Position numbers and translations under genes: made by a program. Shown in pieces: positions 36,204-45,692 of a stretch of 64,000 nucleotides of DNA (positions are counted from its first letter, which is position 1; every line of letters starts with the position of its first letter). Below the pieces are notes generated by a model, which was not told the DNA's origin, did no database searches, and worked only from the letters and a program-made list of their open reading frames with translations. Source of the DNA: Sphaerosporella brunnea (taxonomy: Eukaryota > Ascomycota > Pezizomycetes > Pezizales > Pyronemataceae); NCBI GenBank assembly GCA_008704415.1, contig VXIS01000032.1, positions 124,001 to 188,000 on the forward strand. Reading direction: 5' to 3'.

Positions 36204-37361
36204 TTAACAGCAACCACCGGCCGATCCCTGCTGAACGTTGCTTCCTGGGTTCACCTGGACGGTTGCCTTGTTGTTGACCGCGGTGGATCCCATACGCTCC
36301 TGAGAACACGCTGTAAGTTCTGCACTCCGCAATGCGGGGAAGAGTAAGTCGAACCTTGATTTGCCTTGCCATTGTCAAGAATGCCTGCTCAACATTGGTA
36401 GCATTCTTGGCCGAGGTCTCCAAAAAGGGAATGCCAAGGCTGTCTGCGAATTCCTGTAGGGTTCAGGTAATTAGCACAAGCAATCCTGTCAAGACTTGTA
36501 ACATCAGGTGAAGTTGCCTTTGCGACGGTGTAGTCCACCACTTTCTTATCCGCCATATCGCTCTTATTACCAACGAGGAGCTTGTTAACACCCTCTGTCG
36601 CGTAACGGTCGATCTCTTGCAGCCATTGTTTGACATTGTTGAAAGAGTCTCAATATCCAATGTCAGTGGGGAATCACACTCGAGGAAAGGAGGCATAGCA
36701 TACCCATGTCAGTGACATCGAAGACTACACAGATTCCGTGCGCCCCTTTTGACAAATCAGCAGTCCGCAGGTGGCAATAAGCAGCGAAGGCGAGCTATCG
36801 ACAATCTCATACCTCTGTAGTAGGAAGAGGTAATGGTTCGGAATCGCTCTTGTCCGGCTGTGTCCCACTACATTAAATGATTAGCTATCTGTGGCGTTGG
36901 GTGATAAGCTCGCGGGGAGTGGGGGGGGGGGGCGGATACGATCTGGAGCTTCACGGTTTTGCCATCGAGCTCAATGGTGCGGATTTTCTAAGTCGGTCGC
37001 GAAGATTAGCATAGGTGGCCCAGGGGCGTAGGCGGAGTGTCACCCCGGTGGACGTACGAAGTCGACTCCGATGGTGGAGATGTAGCTCTCAGTATAGGTA
37101 TCATCGGCAAATCTAAGCAACAGACAAGACTTTCCGACACCGGAATCGCCGATGAGAAGAAGCTTGAAGAGGTAGTCGTATCTGGATAAGCATCGCTATC
37201 AGCATCGAGACAGCATACGCCAACGGTTGGACGACGACGCGAACGCGATGAGCAAACAGGGAGTTAACTCTGGACATTAGTTAGTGAACCGATACTTGGG
37301 GAAGATGTGGTGGGGGAAATGGTGTCGACAAAGCGGGAACGCACCACTCAGGAGTGACCAT
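36204..37361 (-). CDS. ypt1: Rab GTPase Ypt1/Rab1
   Basis: Eight exons on the minus strand (37348-37361, 37058-37181, 36940-36987, 36814-36868, 36704-36745, 36518-36648, 36355-36453 and 36204-36299) give 202 aa. All G motifs are present: GDSGVGKS (about 16-23), TIGVDF switch I region, WDTAGQE, NKSD, and ETSAK. The C-terminus GSAGGCC carries the double-Cys geranylgeranylation site. Ypt1 controls ER-to-Golgi traffic and autophagosome formation. The 64-bp intron after TVAK has a GC donor (AAG|GCAACT), required because TVAKEFADSLG is conserved. The first exon (MVTPE) is least certain. Its donor is weak (GTGGTG) and the following intron is 166 bp, so a different first exon is possible. Confidence 0.95.
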
Positions 37362-37442
37362 GGTTGCGGTATTGATGGGATCAAAGAAGGTCGAGGGGGA
37401 AGCTGTTTGAGGTTGATCACGGTTAGTTTTCTGGATGGATTT

Positions 37443-37444
<2 letters not shown>

Positions 37445-37473
<29 letters not shown>
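37445..37473. repeat. Poly(T) run of about 29
   Basis: An uninterrupted T tract lies upstream of ypt1. Read from the minus strand it is poly(A), which could exclude nucleosomes in the ypt1 promoter. Confidence 0.9.
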
Positions 37474-37928
37474 GGTATGCTGGCGGAAGAGCTGATGAGA
37501 AGAGACTTGAGGAAGCAGGGGGCAGAAAGATGGGAAGGGACGATGATGTCGGAACGGTCGGCGACTTTGAGCGATAGGAAGGCGTACGTACGAGTTTCTG
37601 GAGAAGCTGGGTTGTCTGTGGGAGGCTGGACTAGGAGGTCTAAGCGAGATGAAGCGTGGGCGAGAGCGAGCGGTGTTGCTGCAGCAGTGTATGGAAGGTA
37701 GAGAGAGAGTTCTGGAGAACGATGCTCTTTGTGTTGCGGGATAGGGTGAGAGGCGCGAAAGAAGCGTTGTTGGACAGGTGGAAGTGGTGGTGGTGGAGAA
37801 GGTGGTGGTGGTGGTGGTGGTGGTGGTGGGTGGTAGTTAGTTTAGTTGGAGTTAGAAAGTTGATTACGGGGGTTAGGTTGTCGGTCTTTCGTTTTAAATT
37901 TATCTATCTACCTACCTAGGCTTTCAGA

Positions 37929-38138
37929 TCAGAAGGGGCCGCCTTGTGCTTTGGCTGATTCAAGTGGGGAGAGAAATCGACGAAGCAAAGCGTTAATTCT
38001 ATCTTCATGCTCTACAGCAACGTCCGATGGCTTTGCATAAGAAGACAGGAAGTTCCTTCTTCTGACATTCTCTGTCGGAGTCTGTCCTCGCGGGGACGGG
38101 TCAGCAGCGGCGGATATGCCTGACTCCTCTCCAGTCAA
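37929..38138 (-). CDS. Possible 3' exon of a small unknown gene
   Basis: An open frame of about 69 codons follows an intron-like 3' end with a TACTAAG branch point. The peptide is hydrophilic, with NFLSSYAKPSDVAVEHEDRI in the middle, and looks protein-like, but there is no in-frame ATG. The upstream exon is not resolved and no family is recognised. Confidence 0.3.
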   Translation of the reverse strand: MTGEESGISAAADPSPRGQTPTENVRRRNFLSSYAKPSDVAVEHEDRINALLRRFLSPLESAKAQGGPF

Positions 38139-38658
38139 TAGCTCTTCTACTTAGTAACTAACATACAGATTGTGGGAGAATCGAACTGCTGCAGATGGAT
38201 GTCATGTGACAGCCCAACCGTTTGCGAGCAGAAATGGATCACATCGGATGAGTGAGCAGGCTCCAGATTAAGCAGGTAGATACCCTACCTAGGCAGGTAC
38301 TTACCAAGGTACCTGTCGATATCGATAGCACGCACACTGTCATAGAGCAGAATTTACAGGTGCTTGGTAGAGTACTTACCGCAGGTCTAGATGTCAATCT
38401 TCCACAGCCCAAGGCCCTGTTTCCACCCCTGAGACCACCACCGGACCGAGTGGCTGCCAGGGGAAGAATGCACCTTGTCAGCGGAAACTGCATCACCACC
38501 CGCGCTGAGTCGTCATGCGCCGGAACGGACGCCATTTGCTTCTTCCCCACGGGAACGATATCGTCATGGAAACAGGTTAGCCCCTACCCCCTCCCCCTCT
38601 CTGCTTCTCGTGTTTCTCATTCATCAACCACCCATCAACTCACCACCGCCCCGCCGGC

Positions 38659-39730
38659 ATGGCCGCGCCTCCACCAACGAAGCCCCAGCAGCGCTGGCAG
38701 TGGGGCGTCCCTGCTGAAAAGCAGATTTTCTACAATCGCCCCGAGAAAGTAAGTCATCGAGCTGTGGTCTGCCCCTCGCTACGAAAAAAAATATAAATAA
38801 ATAAATAAAACGCTTGTTGACTGCAGCTATAGCTACCATTTCTGAATGAAGCACTTCTCGAGTTTCCTGAGTGAGAACTTGTATACTTGGCTTCTTGTTG
38901 TAGCTCCTGTTAACATAGGAAATCAGCCCGAATTCTGTTCCTGTTGCGCAAGGCTACGAGACTACCGCAAAAACGGAAAACATCATCAAATATCTCCGGT
39001 TGCGCCACCACGAGCAGAGGTGAGCACTACTGTTGACTCATTCACGCTTTTGGGCTCCAATCTTTGACGCGCGTGTAGGCATCGTCTCTTGAATCGCCAT
39101 GAAGCCGAATACAAGCAGTGGAAGGCGGATACCGAGATGAGCATCGACGACGAATCATTCGGCCGCGATCATGGCTTCTCCAAGGTGCAGATGGGATTGT
39201 GTGCCGAATCCTACGACCTCATCTCCTCGGACGCCGCAAAAGCTTCGCTGACCCGACTACCGGCTTCCAATCGACAAGTGTTAATATCGGCGGAGCAATT
39301 GAAGGGATTGCTGCCGGAAGGGGCCTTGTCGGATGTTCAAGAGGCCCGTCGCCATGAGATCACAGCAGCAGAGTTTTCCGCAATTATGGGGAAGATGGGG
39401 GTAGACTTGCGAAGGCAGATGCTGAGCGAAGAACAGGAGATGCGAATGCATCATTTCGAGACGCTCGAGCTCTTCTACGAGGCTATGCAGAGGAGCGACC
39501 CAATAAAGTATCCCAACAAGGAGCAACTAGGGAGGCGCGCAGCAAATGGCGGGACCTCTGCACTTCATCAACCTCAACAGCAAACGCATTCGAACACTGA
39601 CCCCGCTGCTGTCGGACATAGCCTAGGAATGGGAACCGGTGGATCTCCCCAGACCACGATGCCCATGGCACCTCCCAGAGATCCGCGCTTGGATGCGCCT
39701 CCGCGTGATCCCAGGCTGGTCCGTTGGTGA
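38659..39730 (+). CDS. Conserved-looking protein of unknown function
   Basis: Four exons (38659-38748, 38833-38870, 38927-39019 and 39079-39730) join in frame to 290 aa. The third exon was chosen so that the frame runs ENIIKYLRLRHHEQR into HRLLNRHEAEYKQW, one continuous basic helix. Residues about 1-50 contain RWQWGVPAEKQIFYNRPEK. The middle is mostly helical and mixed-charge. The C-terminus is Pro/Gln-rich and repeats PPRDPRL twice, ending VRW. No known domain is recognised. The repeated PRDPRL resembles short linear motifs of nuclear RNA-processing factors, but that is only a resemblance. Confidence 0.65.
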
Positions 39731-40977
39731 TTTCATGGTGCTTGGTATCGGCATCGATGTACTATCGTTTCTTTCATCACCTTTTACTTCTTTTGACAAC
39801 AAGAATTAGAAATTACCTACCTTATCTAGGTACGACCGGTTTGAAAAATGATCATCTGAGCCTGATACAATTCTGTGACGATAATGCTCTAAAAACGGTT
39901 GAAATAATCCACTTTAAGCCAAAAATATATCTCCCATTTAAGTGTGGGTGAAGGTTGATGAGTAAATCAATTATTTTGCTGCCAACAATTAGGGGTTCTC
40001 AAAGTAGGCTGGGAAAACTAGCTGGCTGGAAAATGGGGTTGGTTTTCAGCCAACCAGCCGGAAGACTTTGAGGGGTAGTTTGTGCTGCTGCAACCGGAAG
40101 AGCCTCTCTCGCCATGGACTCACAATGCTCGTCACGAGATTATTCATAGCGCCATCATTCACGCTTTTCCCATTGAACTGATTCACTGAGCCTGCTGTTT
40201 CTTATTTTCTAGCCAGCCCACTTTGAGGGCATTTAGAATCAAAAAATGCAACTGCGGCAGGTGGTTGAAACCTAATCGAAAGAGAAATCACTGAGCTCAA
40301 TTGAGGTGCAAATCACCAGATCGAGAAAGTTTCGCGAAATCTCGTCCAGCGTTTTTTATTTCTAAATACCGGCCACGAGTAAGTACATATCTGACCATTA
40401 TATACGGCGGAAAGCTTATTTGACACCACCAATAGATGGAGCATGAAAAGGGTAACTCGGAGCTGTGGCGATACCAAAGCCTGAAGCCTACCCGTCACAG
40501 CTGTCACAGCTTCTTTAAACCTGCGAGGCCTGAGGATTCACTGAAGCACACGATGTCACTCGTTGATAACTTATCTCACCTGACTGTGCCCACTGTCAAA
40601 GACTCAAAGTCTGCTAAAGATTATACAACCATTACATAAGGACTATTTGAGGAGATGTTTTCGTCCAAACACAGTTTCTCTGATCAATCCACCGGATACC
40701 CAGAAAACTCATTTAGCACGATATCAACCTTACACTCTGACTCTGGGAAAGAGCTACACGATAGCACATAGGGATTTTCAAAAACGTCCCTCCCCTACCC
40801 TGCTAACGCAGGTACATAAGTGGTTAACGAAATCGTCCCATCCAAGAGAGCTCAGTGATAATTCATGTTGCCCCGTCCTCCAATCATCAAGGCATTCGTC
40901 CCCTAACCTCTCCCGCACCCCTGCCATATATCCACCCTTCCCCACATCATCCCCACAAAACCCTCAACAACATCGCA
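39731..40977. other. Intergenic with a family B element
   Basis: The element at 39992-40233 occupies the first half. The rest is the promoter of the DUF5572 gene, pyrimidine-rich near 40890-40970. No gene is supported. Confidence 0.5.
39992..40233. mobile_element. 242-bp TIR element, TA-flanked (family B)
   Basis: The left end GGGGTTCTCAAAGTAGGCTGG is matched by the right end, whose reverse complement reads AATGCCCTCAAAGTGGGCTGG. TA flanks both (39990-39991 and 40234-40235). CTCAA(A/G)GTAGGCTG and GCTGGCTGGAAA are shared with the 24382-24907 element. The arms are more diverged than in that copy, which suggests an older insertion. Confidence 0.7.
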
Positions 40978-41654
40978 ATGGCCGCTAGTGGAGAAGATAT
41001 AAAGACGTTCATGAAAATTCGCGATTATTCTTGGGAAAGCAACGCCGAATTTCAGGTTGGTGAACTTCTGCTTATCCAATTTACGGGTGTTGCTGTCTTC
41101 ACATTTCCCCCACTCTACCATCTAACTACGTCAGATATGTATATTAACTCGTTCCCCAATAGAACGGTCTTCGTAGCATCCTCGCAACTACACCGCCTGA
41201 CCTGGTTAACGCCGTCACAAATCGTGCAAAATGCTTTTATTTCCAGAAGTAGGTTGGCTATGCAATCCTTAAACTGCCTTACCGAGAGCGATGGGGACTC
41301 ATGAGCTACTTGCGTAGGAAAACGAAAGTTGCTGTTAACGACGCCGCGTACGAAGAATGGTTAGCTTCTGCGTCGTCTGTCCCGATGCGAACAGAAGCTG
41401 GTACAGTGAACGCGGATGGCGACATAAAAGCAAGGGGAGGGGGAGGCGCTACGCTGGGAGGGGTTCAGGACGATATGCCATATCCCAAGAGCTTTGCCGA
41501 AATTGTAGAGCTCATCACGACTGGGAAGCCGATTCCGGGTATCAAAGACATTCCAGACACATTATTGGAGGCGCCTAAGGAACAAGATACGGTTCCGGCG
41601 AGGAGGAAGCCTTGGGAGCTTGCCGCAGAGAAAGAGACGGCAGGAAATACATAG
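40978..41654 (+). CDS. DUF5572 family protein, candidate PEX39
   Basis: Three exons (40978-41055, 41163-41248 and 41318-41654) give 166 aa. Landmarks are NRAKCFYFQKKTKVAVND across the exon 2-3 junction, the block YPKSFAEIVELITTGKPIPG followed by IKDIPDTLL, and the C-terminal RRKPWE. The pairing of a G-x-P-I-P-G block with a KPWE motif is characteristic of the family of human C6orf226 and yeast Yjr012c, recently named PEX39, which helps Pex7-dependent (PTS2) import into peroxisomes. Family assignment is from memory of these motifs. Peroxisomal function here is inference. The second intron was chosen because reading on without it runs into a TAG right after FYFQK. Confidence 0.75.
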
Positions 41655-41785
41655 ATCAATAGGATTTGATAGGGGTTCTGGCGTCTTTGGTGCGTGTCCG
41701 CGGTTCTGTTGAAGATGAATCGGAGCAATGACTAGCAGTTTCCTACAAACGAGTGTCTCCCATGAGTACATGTGCCATCTCTCTT

Positions 41786-43534
41786 CTACAGCAGTTCAAC
41801 CGCTGTTCTCAACGGTCTCATCTGATCAATATCCAGTCCTTTCATTGGCGCCCCAAGCGCCCTCGTTTCCGCTGCGCCCGCCTCTTTTCTCAACCCCATT
41901 ATCGCACCGTCTTCCAAGTCATCGAGCTCAACATAAAATATTACAAAGGCTTTTACCAAATCCCTGCTTCCCTCTGCCTCCGCGCTGGTCTCCGGCGGGT
42001 CTACAAGTCTCTCCGCCCAAATCATCACCTCACCCTCACGCAACCCGTTCAGCTCTTTCAGCAGCAGCTTCAATTGAACGATAACGCCACTGTGCAAATC
42101 GCCGAGATTTCCATCCTCTACAACCTCGTGGAGATGCTTCAACACCGCGCGCACTTTTCTCTGTGCCTCGAAGAGCTCGTAGTCGACATTGCGGCAGATT
42201 TCGCGCATACCGGTCAAAAAGCCGGCATAATTCTTCCTCAGCGTTGTTTCCAACGCAAATGATTGGATGGTAGGGACCTGACGATCCCATCCATGTGGTC
42301 GAATTATTTCTCTCCGCCCACTCTGCTGTAACAAGAACCCACCGATGCGCCGCAGCAGCTTTGTTGCTGCCATTATTTGTCCGTGTATCATAGCCTGCGT
42401 GGACACTAGGTCTCTGTATAGCGCGATCAGGTCGCGAGAGACAGAGCCAAGGGTATCTGCACTCGTCGACTCGGCGAGGGTCCTTGCCAGCGAGGTTTGC
42501 ACCTTTGCCTCCGCTTGGAGCGAAAAACGCAATATCTGCACGCTTGTTTGAAGCTTCGCGAGACGGTCGAGGGTTGAGTTCTTGAACATATGCGTGGCAG
42601 CGACTTGTTGCGTCGTCCGTGTCAAGAGCTCGTATGTCGTCTGTGTTCTGGACTCAGACCATGCAGGGCACAAGGGCGAGAGCAAGCAATGTGCCTGCAA
42701 AGTCAATGAAGAAGCCGGGAGCAAATCTGTTATCCGGCCCTGCCATATCAGTAGCAGCGGCATCACTGCCAACAGTAGCCACCACGGCAATGCTCCCGAG
42801 TCATTTGTTTTTTGCTCCCATCGCCGCCCTTCCTGGTGTTTCGGCAAAGAAGTGTTTCGCAACCTGTCACTGCTTCGTACGCCTAGGCGACTAGGTGACC
42901 GCCATAGCGACTGCCCATTGGGAACTGATTTCCAGTCGTGTGTGACGTCGGTCGAGTTGAACGGATTTGGCGTCAACAGATCTGATTCTGCGTCAGACTC
43001 TGCTAACGAGAACTCGGCGGTTTGGGTGGCAGTACTAATAGGTGTTGCTGCGCCGCTTTCGCTACCGGATGAGTGTGGGAATGGTGTTGTATCACGGCTC
43101 GAACCCCATTCATGGACCCTCAAGGGAACCGAGACTGGAGAAAGATCAGGACGCTGTCTCCGCACATAATGCGTTGGCGTCGATGTGCTCTCTGTCTGTG
43201 ACGTGGGCAGATGGTGCGAGTTATCCTTTTTTTGATGCGTGGAATCCTGTTTCTGAACGGAAGCTGGGTATATTGCGGCCGTGTCCCTTTCGTCCTCGCT
43301 CGGGATAGTGGGAAGGGTGAGCTGTGGCTGCAAACCCGCAACTGAACGCGTCCCTCCGCTTATTTTTCTACTGGCAAGGGCAGGCGTCACGACTCCGCGA
43401 GCAATTGGTAAGCCTGGAGATTGGGCAGGATAACCAGGTGGTTTGGTTATGGAGAAAGATGGGATTCGGCACGGCTCAGAGGCGGCGCGGATCTTGAAGG
43501 GAGCTGGGGAGCTGATGAGGCATTCGGCGGACAT
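41786..43534 (-). CDS. Single-pass membrane protein of unknown function
   Basis: One uninterrupted frame encodes 582 aa. Residues 1-240 are Ser/Thr/Pro-rich and likely disordered. A single hydrophobic segment, ALPWWLLLAVMPLLLIWQG (about 249-267), is followed by a second domain of about 300 residues predicted to be mostly helical by heptad-like Leu spacing (LAKLQTSVQILRF, SVSRDLIALYRDLVSTQAMI, LLLKELNGL). There is no N-terminal signal peptide, so a tail outside the cytosol or in the nuclear envelope lumen is possible. The layout resembles fungal nuclear-envelope or ER proteins but no family is recognised. The length without introns contrasts with most neighbours. Confidence 0.7.
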   Translation of the reverse strand: MSAECLISSPAPFKIRAASEPCRIPSFSITKPPGYPAQSPGLPIARGVVTPALASRKISGGTRSVAGLQPQLTLPTIPSEDERDTAAIYPASVQKQDSTHQKKDNSHHLPTSQTESTSTPTHYVRRQRPDLSPVSVPLRVHEWGSSRDTTPFPHSSGSESGAATPISTATQTAEFSLAESDAESDLLTPNPFNSTDVTHDWKSVPNGQSLWRSPSRLGVRSSDRLRNTSLPKHQEGRRWEQKTNDSGALPWWLLLAVMPLLLIWQGRITDLLPASSLTLQAHCLLSPLCPAWSESRTQTTYELLTRTTQQVAATHMFKNSTLDRLAKLQTSVQILRFSLQAEAKVQTSLARTLAESTSADTLGSVSRDLIALYRDLVSTQAMIHGQIMAATKLLRRIGGFLLQQSGRREIIRPHGWDRQVPTIQSFALETTLRKNYAGFLTGMREICRNVDYELFEAQRKVRAVLKHLHEVVEDGNLGDLHSGVIVQLKLLLKELNGLREGEVMIWAERLVDPPETSAEAEGSRDLVKAFVIFYVELDDLEDGAIMGLRKEAGAAETRALGAPMKGLDIDQMRPLRTAVELL

Positions 43535-45692
43535 CCTGAGCGAAAGGGTGGTCTCGCGATCGATACGAGCATAGAATCGAGGGCGAAGGAGGGAACAGGC
43601 GTTTTGGTTGGTCTTAAGAAGTTGTGTTAGCCTTCGTACTTGTCTATGCCTGCTTTCATTGTTATTTTCCGTGTTGCCAGTTCTTTGTTTGAACGGCCTC
43701 GTTCAAAGGCGCAAGAATGTGCCCTCGGCGAGTTATATCAGGTGACTAAATGCAGTTGGAAAGAATGTGTTTTTTGTTGGATTTATTGAGCGGGAATGAA
43801 GAGAGTCGGCAGAGAGTCCATATTGAGTATATAGGTGCTAACTGATGCTCAATCACCGCGCCCTATGGCAAGCTTTCAATGGATAACATTCTTCTTCACG
43901 AATCCCGCCCAGCTTCGTTATCTTCATAGTACCGAAACCGGCCGGGTCGGGATATGGTACAGATGCGCGGTATGGCGGCCATTGCGCTCGACGAGTAAGT
44001 GCGGACCAGTACCCTCCAGCGAGGATCATCTCCAAGCAATCGAATGAGAGATGCGATACTGTAGAGCTCGTACATTGTCAGCTAGAACTCGGTAAGGTCA
44101 AGAAAGCATTAAATACTAACTACCTATGTCCATCCTAGTAACTTTTGCAACCTTTCCCGAACGGCACCAGCGAACTCCAAATCGTATCGTCGACCTCAAG
44201 CTTTTGCTCCTGACCACAGAACATTTTGAGCCAGCTGATACCTACCACCGCCATCTCTTCCCAATTGGCCACACGCTCCTCGACCTCGTTCCTTCGCTCG
44301 AGAAACTCCGTACGGATGCGTTTCATAATTCCATACTCTAGTCGGTCAAAAGATCCGGCCACCATGTTCGACAGACGCTTGCCACTATCACCCGACAACG
44401 TAATGTCCTCTTCTCGACATTGCGAAACGTTGTGAGCCTGCTCGCAAAGATCGCCTTCCAGCCTGGGGCGGGCCGGATGGTCCAATGTCTTAAGAGTGGT
44501 GGTGGTCAAAGTGGACGACTTCCCGTCGTCCTATAGCGGTCGAATAGATACCATTGCCTGTCCGGTGGAAACTGCATGTTTCAATAGGTGGTTGTTGATT
44601 ACATGAGTGGTAGTTAAACTTGAATCTTCACTCGAAATCAGTCGTACATTGACCACACTAAGAGTTTGAAACGAGGAAGCCGCTGAAAACGGACTTACAT
44701 ACACTGTGCTTTGATAAGGCTCTACGCAGATCAAGACCTTATCTTAATATTGGGTAGCATAGGCGCGGAAAAACCTGTGCCGAACGCCCGTTCACCACAA
44801 CCCTCACAACCGCGCCGCAACTTCTGGCAGGCTCAGCGCAGCGTCCACCATGATCGGATGGTGACAGCAGGAAGGGGTCATCAATAAGCTTCCGCCAACG
44901 GATACCATTCAGCAACGAGCGAACAGAGGTTGTTGGCACGCCAGTCTTATGGTTGCTCAGGCGGTCCCCTTAGGGGGTCAACGGTGGGGTAACTCGATGA
45001 GGGTGGGGGAAGATAAGGAGGTATGCGTGCCCTGTTTTGTGCATTTCTCATCGACCAGTGACGCGAAACACGCCCTGAAGCCGCGGAATTGATTGGTGCA
45101 TTGCGATGTCGTGCAACACTGGCCTCCGGAACGTTTTGAATATCGACATCTCATCTAGATCTGGACCACGTTCCCCTCACATGCCATGCGGCCGGCGTAC
45201 CTACAGCGACATTGAGGAAGAGGCGGTGGGCATGGGAACGGAAGCGGAGGTATGTATTTCATGCTTTGCACGGGTACAATCAGAATAGGTAGTCGCTGCT
45301 AAGTATCCGGCTAAGTATGGGTACAAACAGCTGTTGCTATGCTGAGGGCTGAGGCAATTACTTGCCTGCGTTGTGAAGAAGAAAGTGAAATTCCTTTCGA
45401 CGTGCACCGATACTTCATAATAATAGGCGGAATGACCCTTGACAGTGTGGATGGATGGATGGATGGTGGTCGTCCAAAGTCGAGTCACTCTGGATCGATC
45501 GCAGCACTTGTGACAACGCTGCTCAACAACAAGTCTTGACAACTTCAACAGTCGTCATACCTACTTTCCTCAACCCCAAACCTTCCCCCTCCCCCAACAA
45601 CAATTCAACGCCTCCCCCATATCATCTTATCCAGCACGACATTTACTCTCTATTTTCCGCAGTTTGTTCTGCACAAGTTCCGTCAACATTTC
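43535..45692. other. Gene-poor region with fragmented minus-strand ORFs
   Basis: It contains the minus-strand frames at 44135-44509, 44531-44734 and 44739-44939 described separately, a short GGAT-type tandem repeat at about 45452-45470, and a C/T-rich leader for the PFK-2 gene from about 45560. Confidence 0.4.
44135..44939 (-). pseudogene. Possible multi-exon or decayed gene, unknown
   Basis: Three successive minus-strand frames look protein-like: MPTTSVRSLLNGIRWRKLID (from 44939), KVLICVEPYQSTV (near 44730), and a 3' frame after a TATAG acceptor containing RIRTEFLERRNEVEERVANW and ending PFGKGCKSY at 44135. I could not join them with convincing introns: the candidate introns are too short, or phases disagree. 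It may be a real gene with unusual introns or a pseudogene. No domain is recognised. Confidence 0.3.

Larger units (their letters stand above)
37362..38658. other. Intergenic between ypt1 and a plus-strand gene, with a possible small minus ORF
   Basis: It contains a T run at 37445-37473, G/GGT-rich repeats at 37780-37832, and a minus-strand open frame at 37929-38138 preceded by a TACTAAG branch point and TAG acceptor (about 38150). The peptide ends RRFLSPLESAKAQGGPF, but no start exon could be fixed, so a small spliced gene is possible and unproven. Confidence 0.45.

Noticed and set aside
42582..43169. 195-codon plus-strand ORF
   Set aside because: It is antisense to the long minus-strand frame 41786-43534 and has no domain; treated as a shadow.
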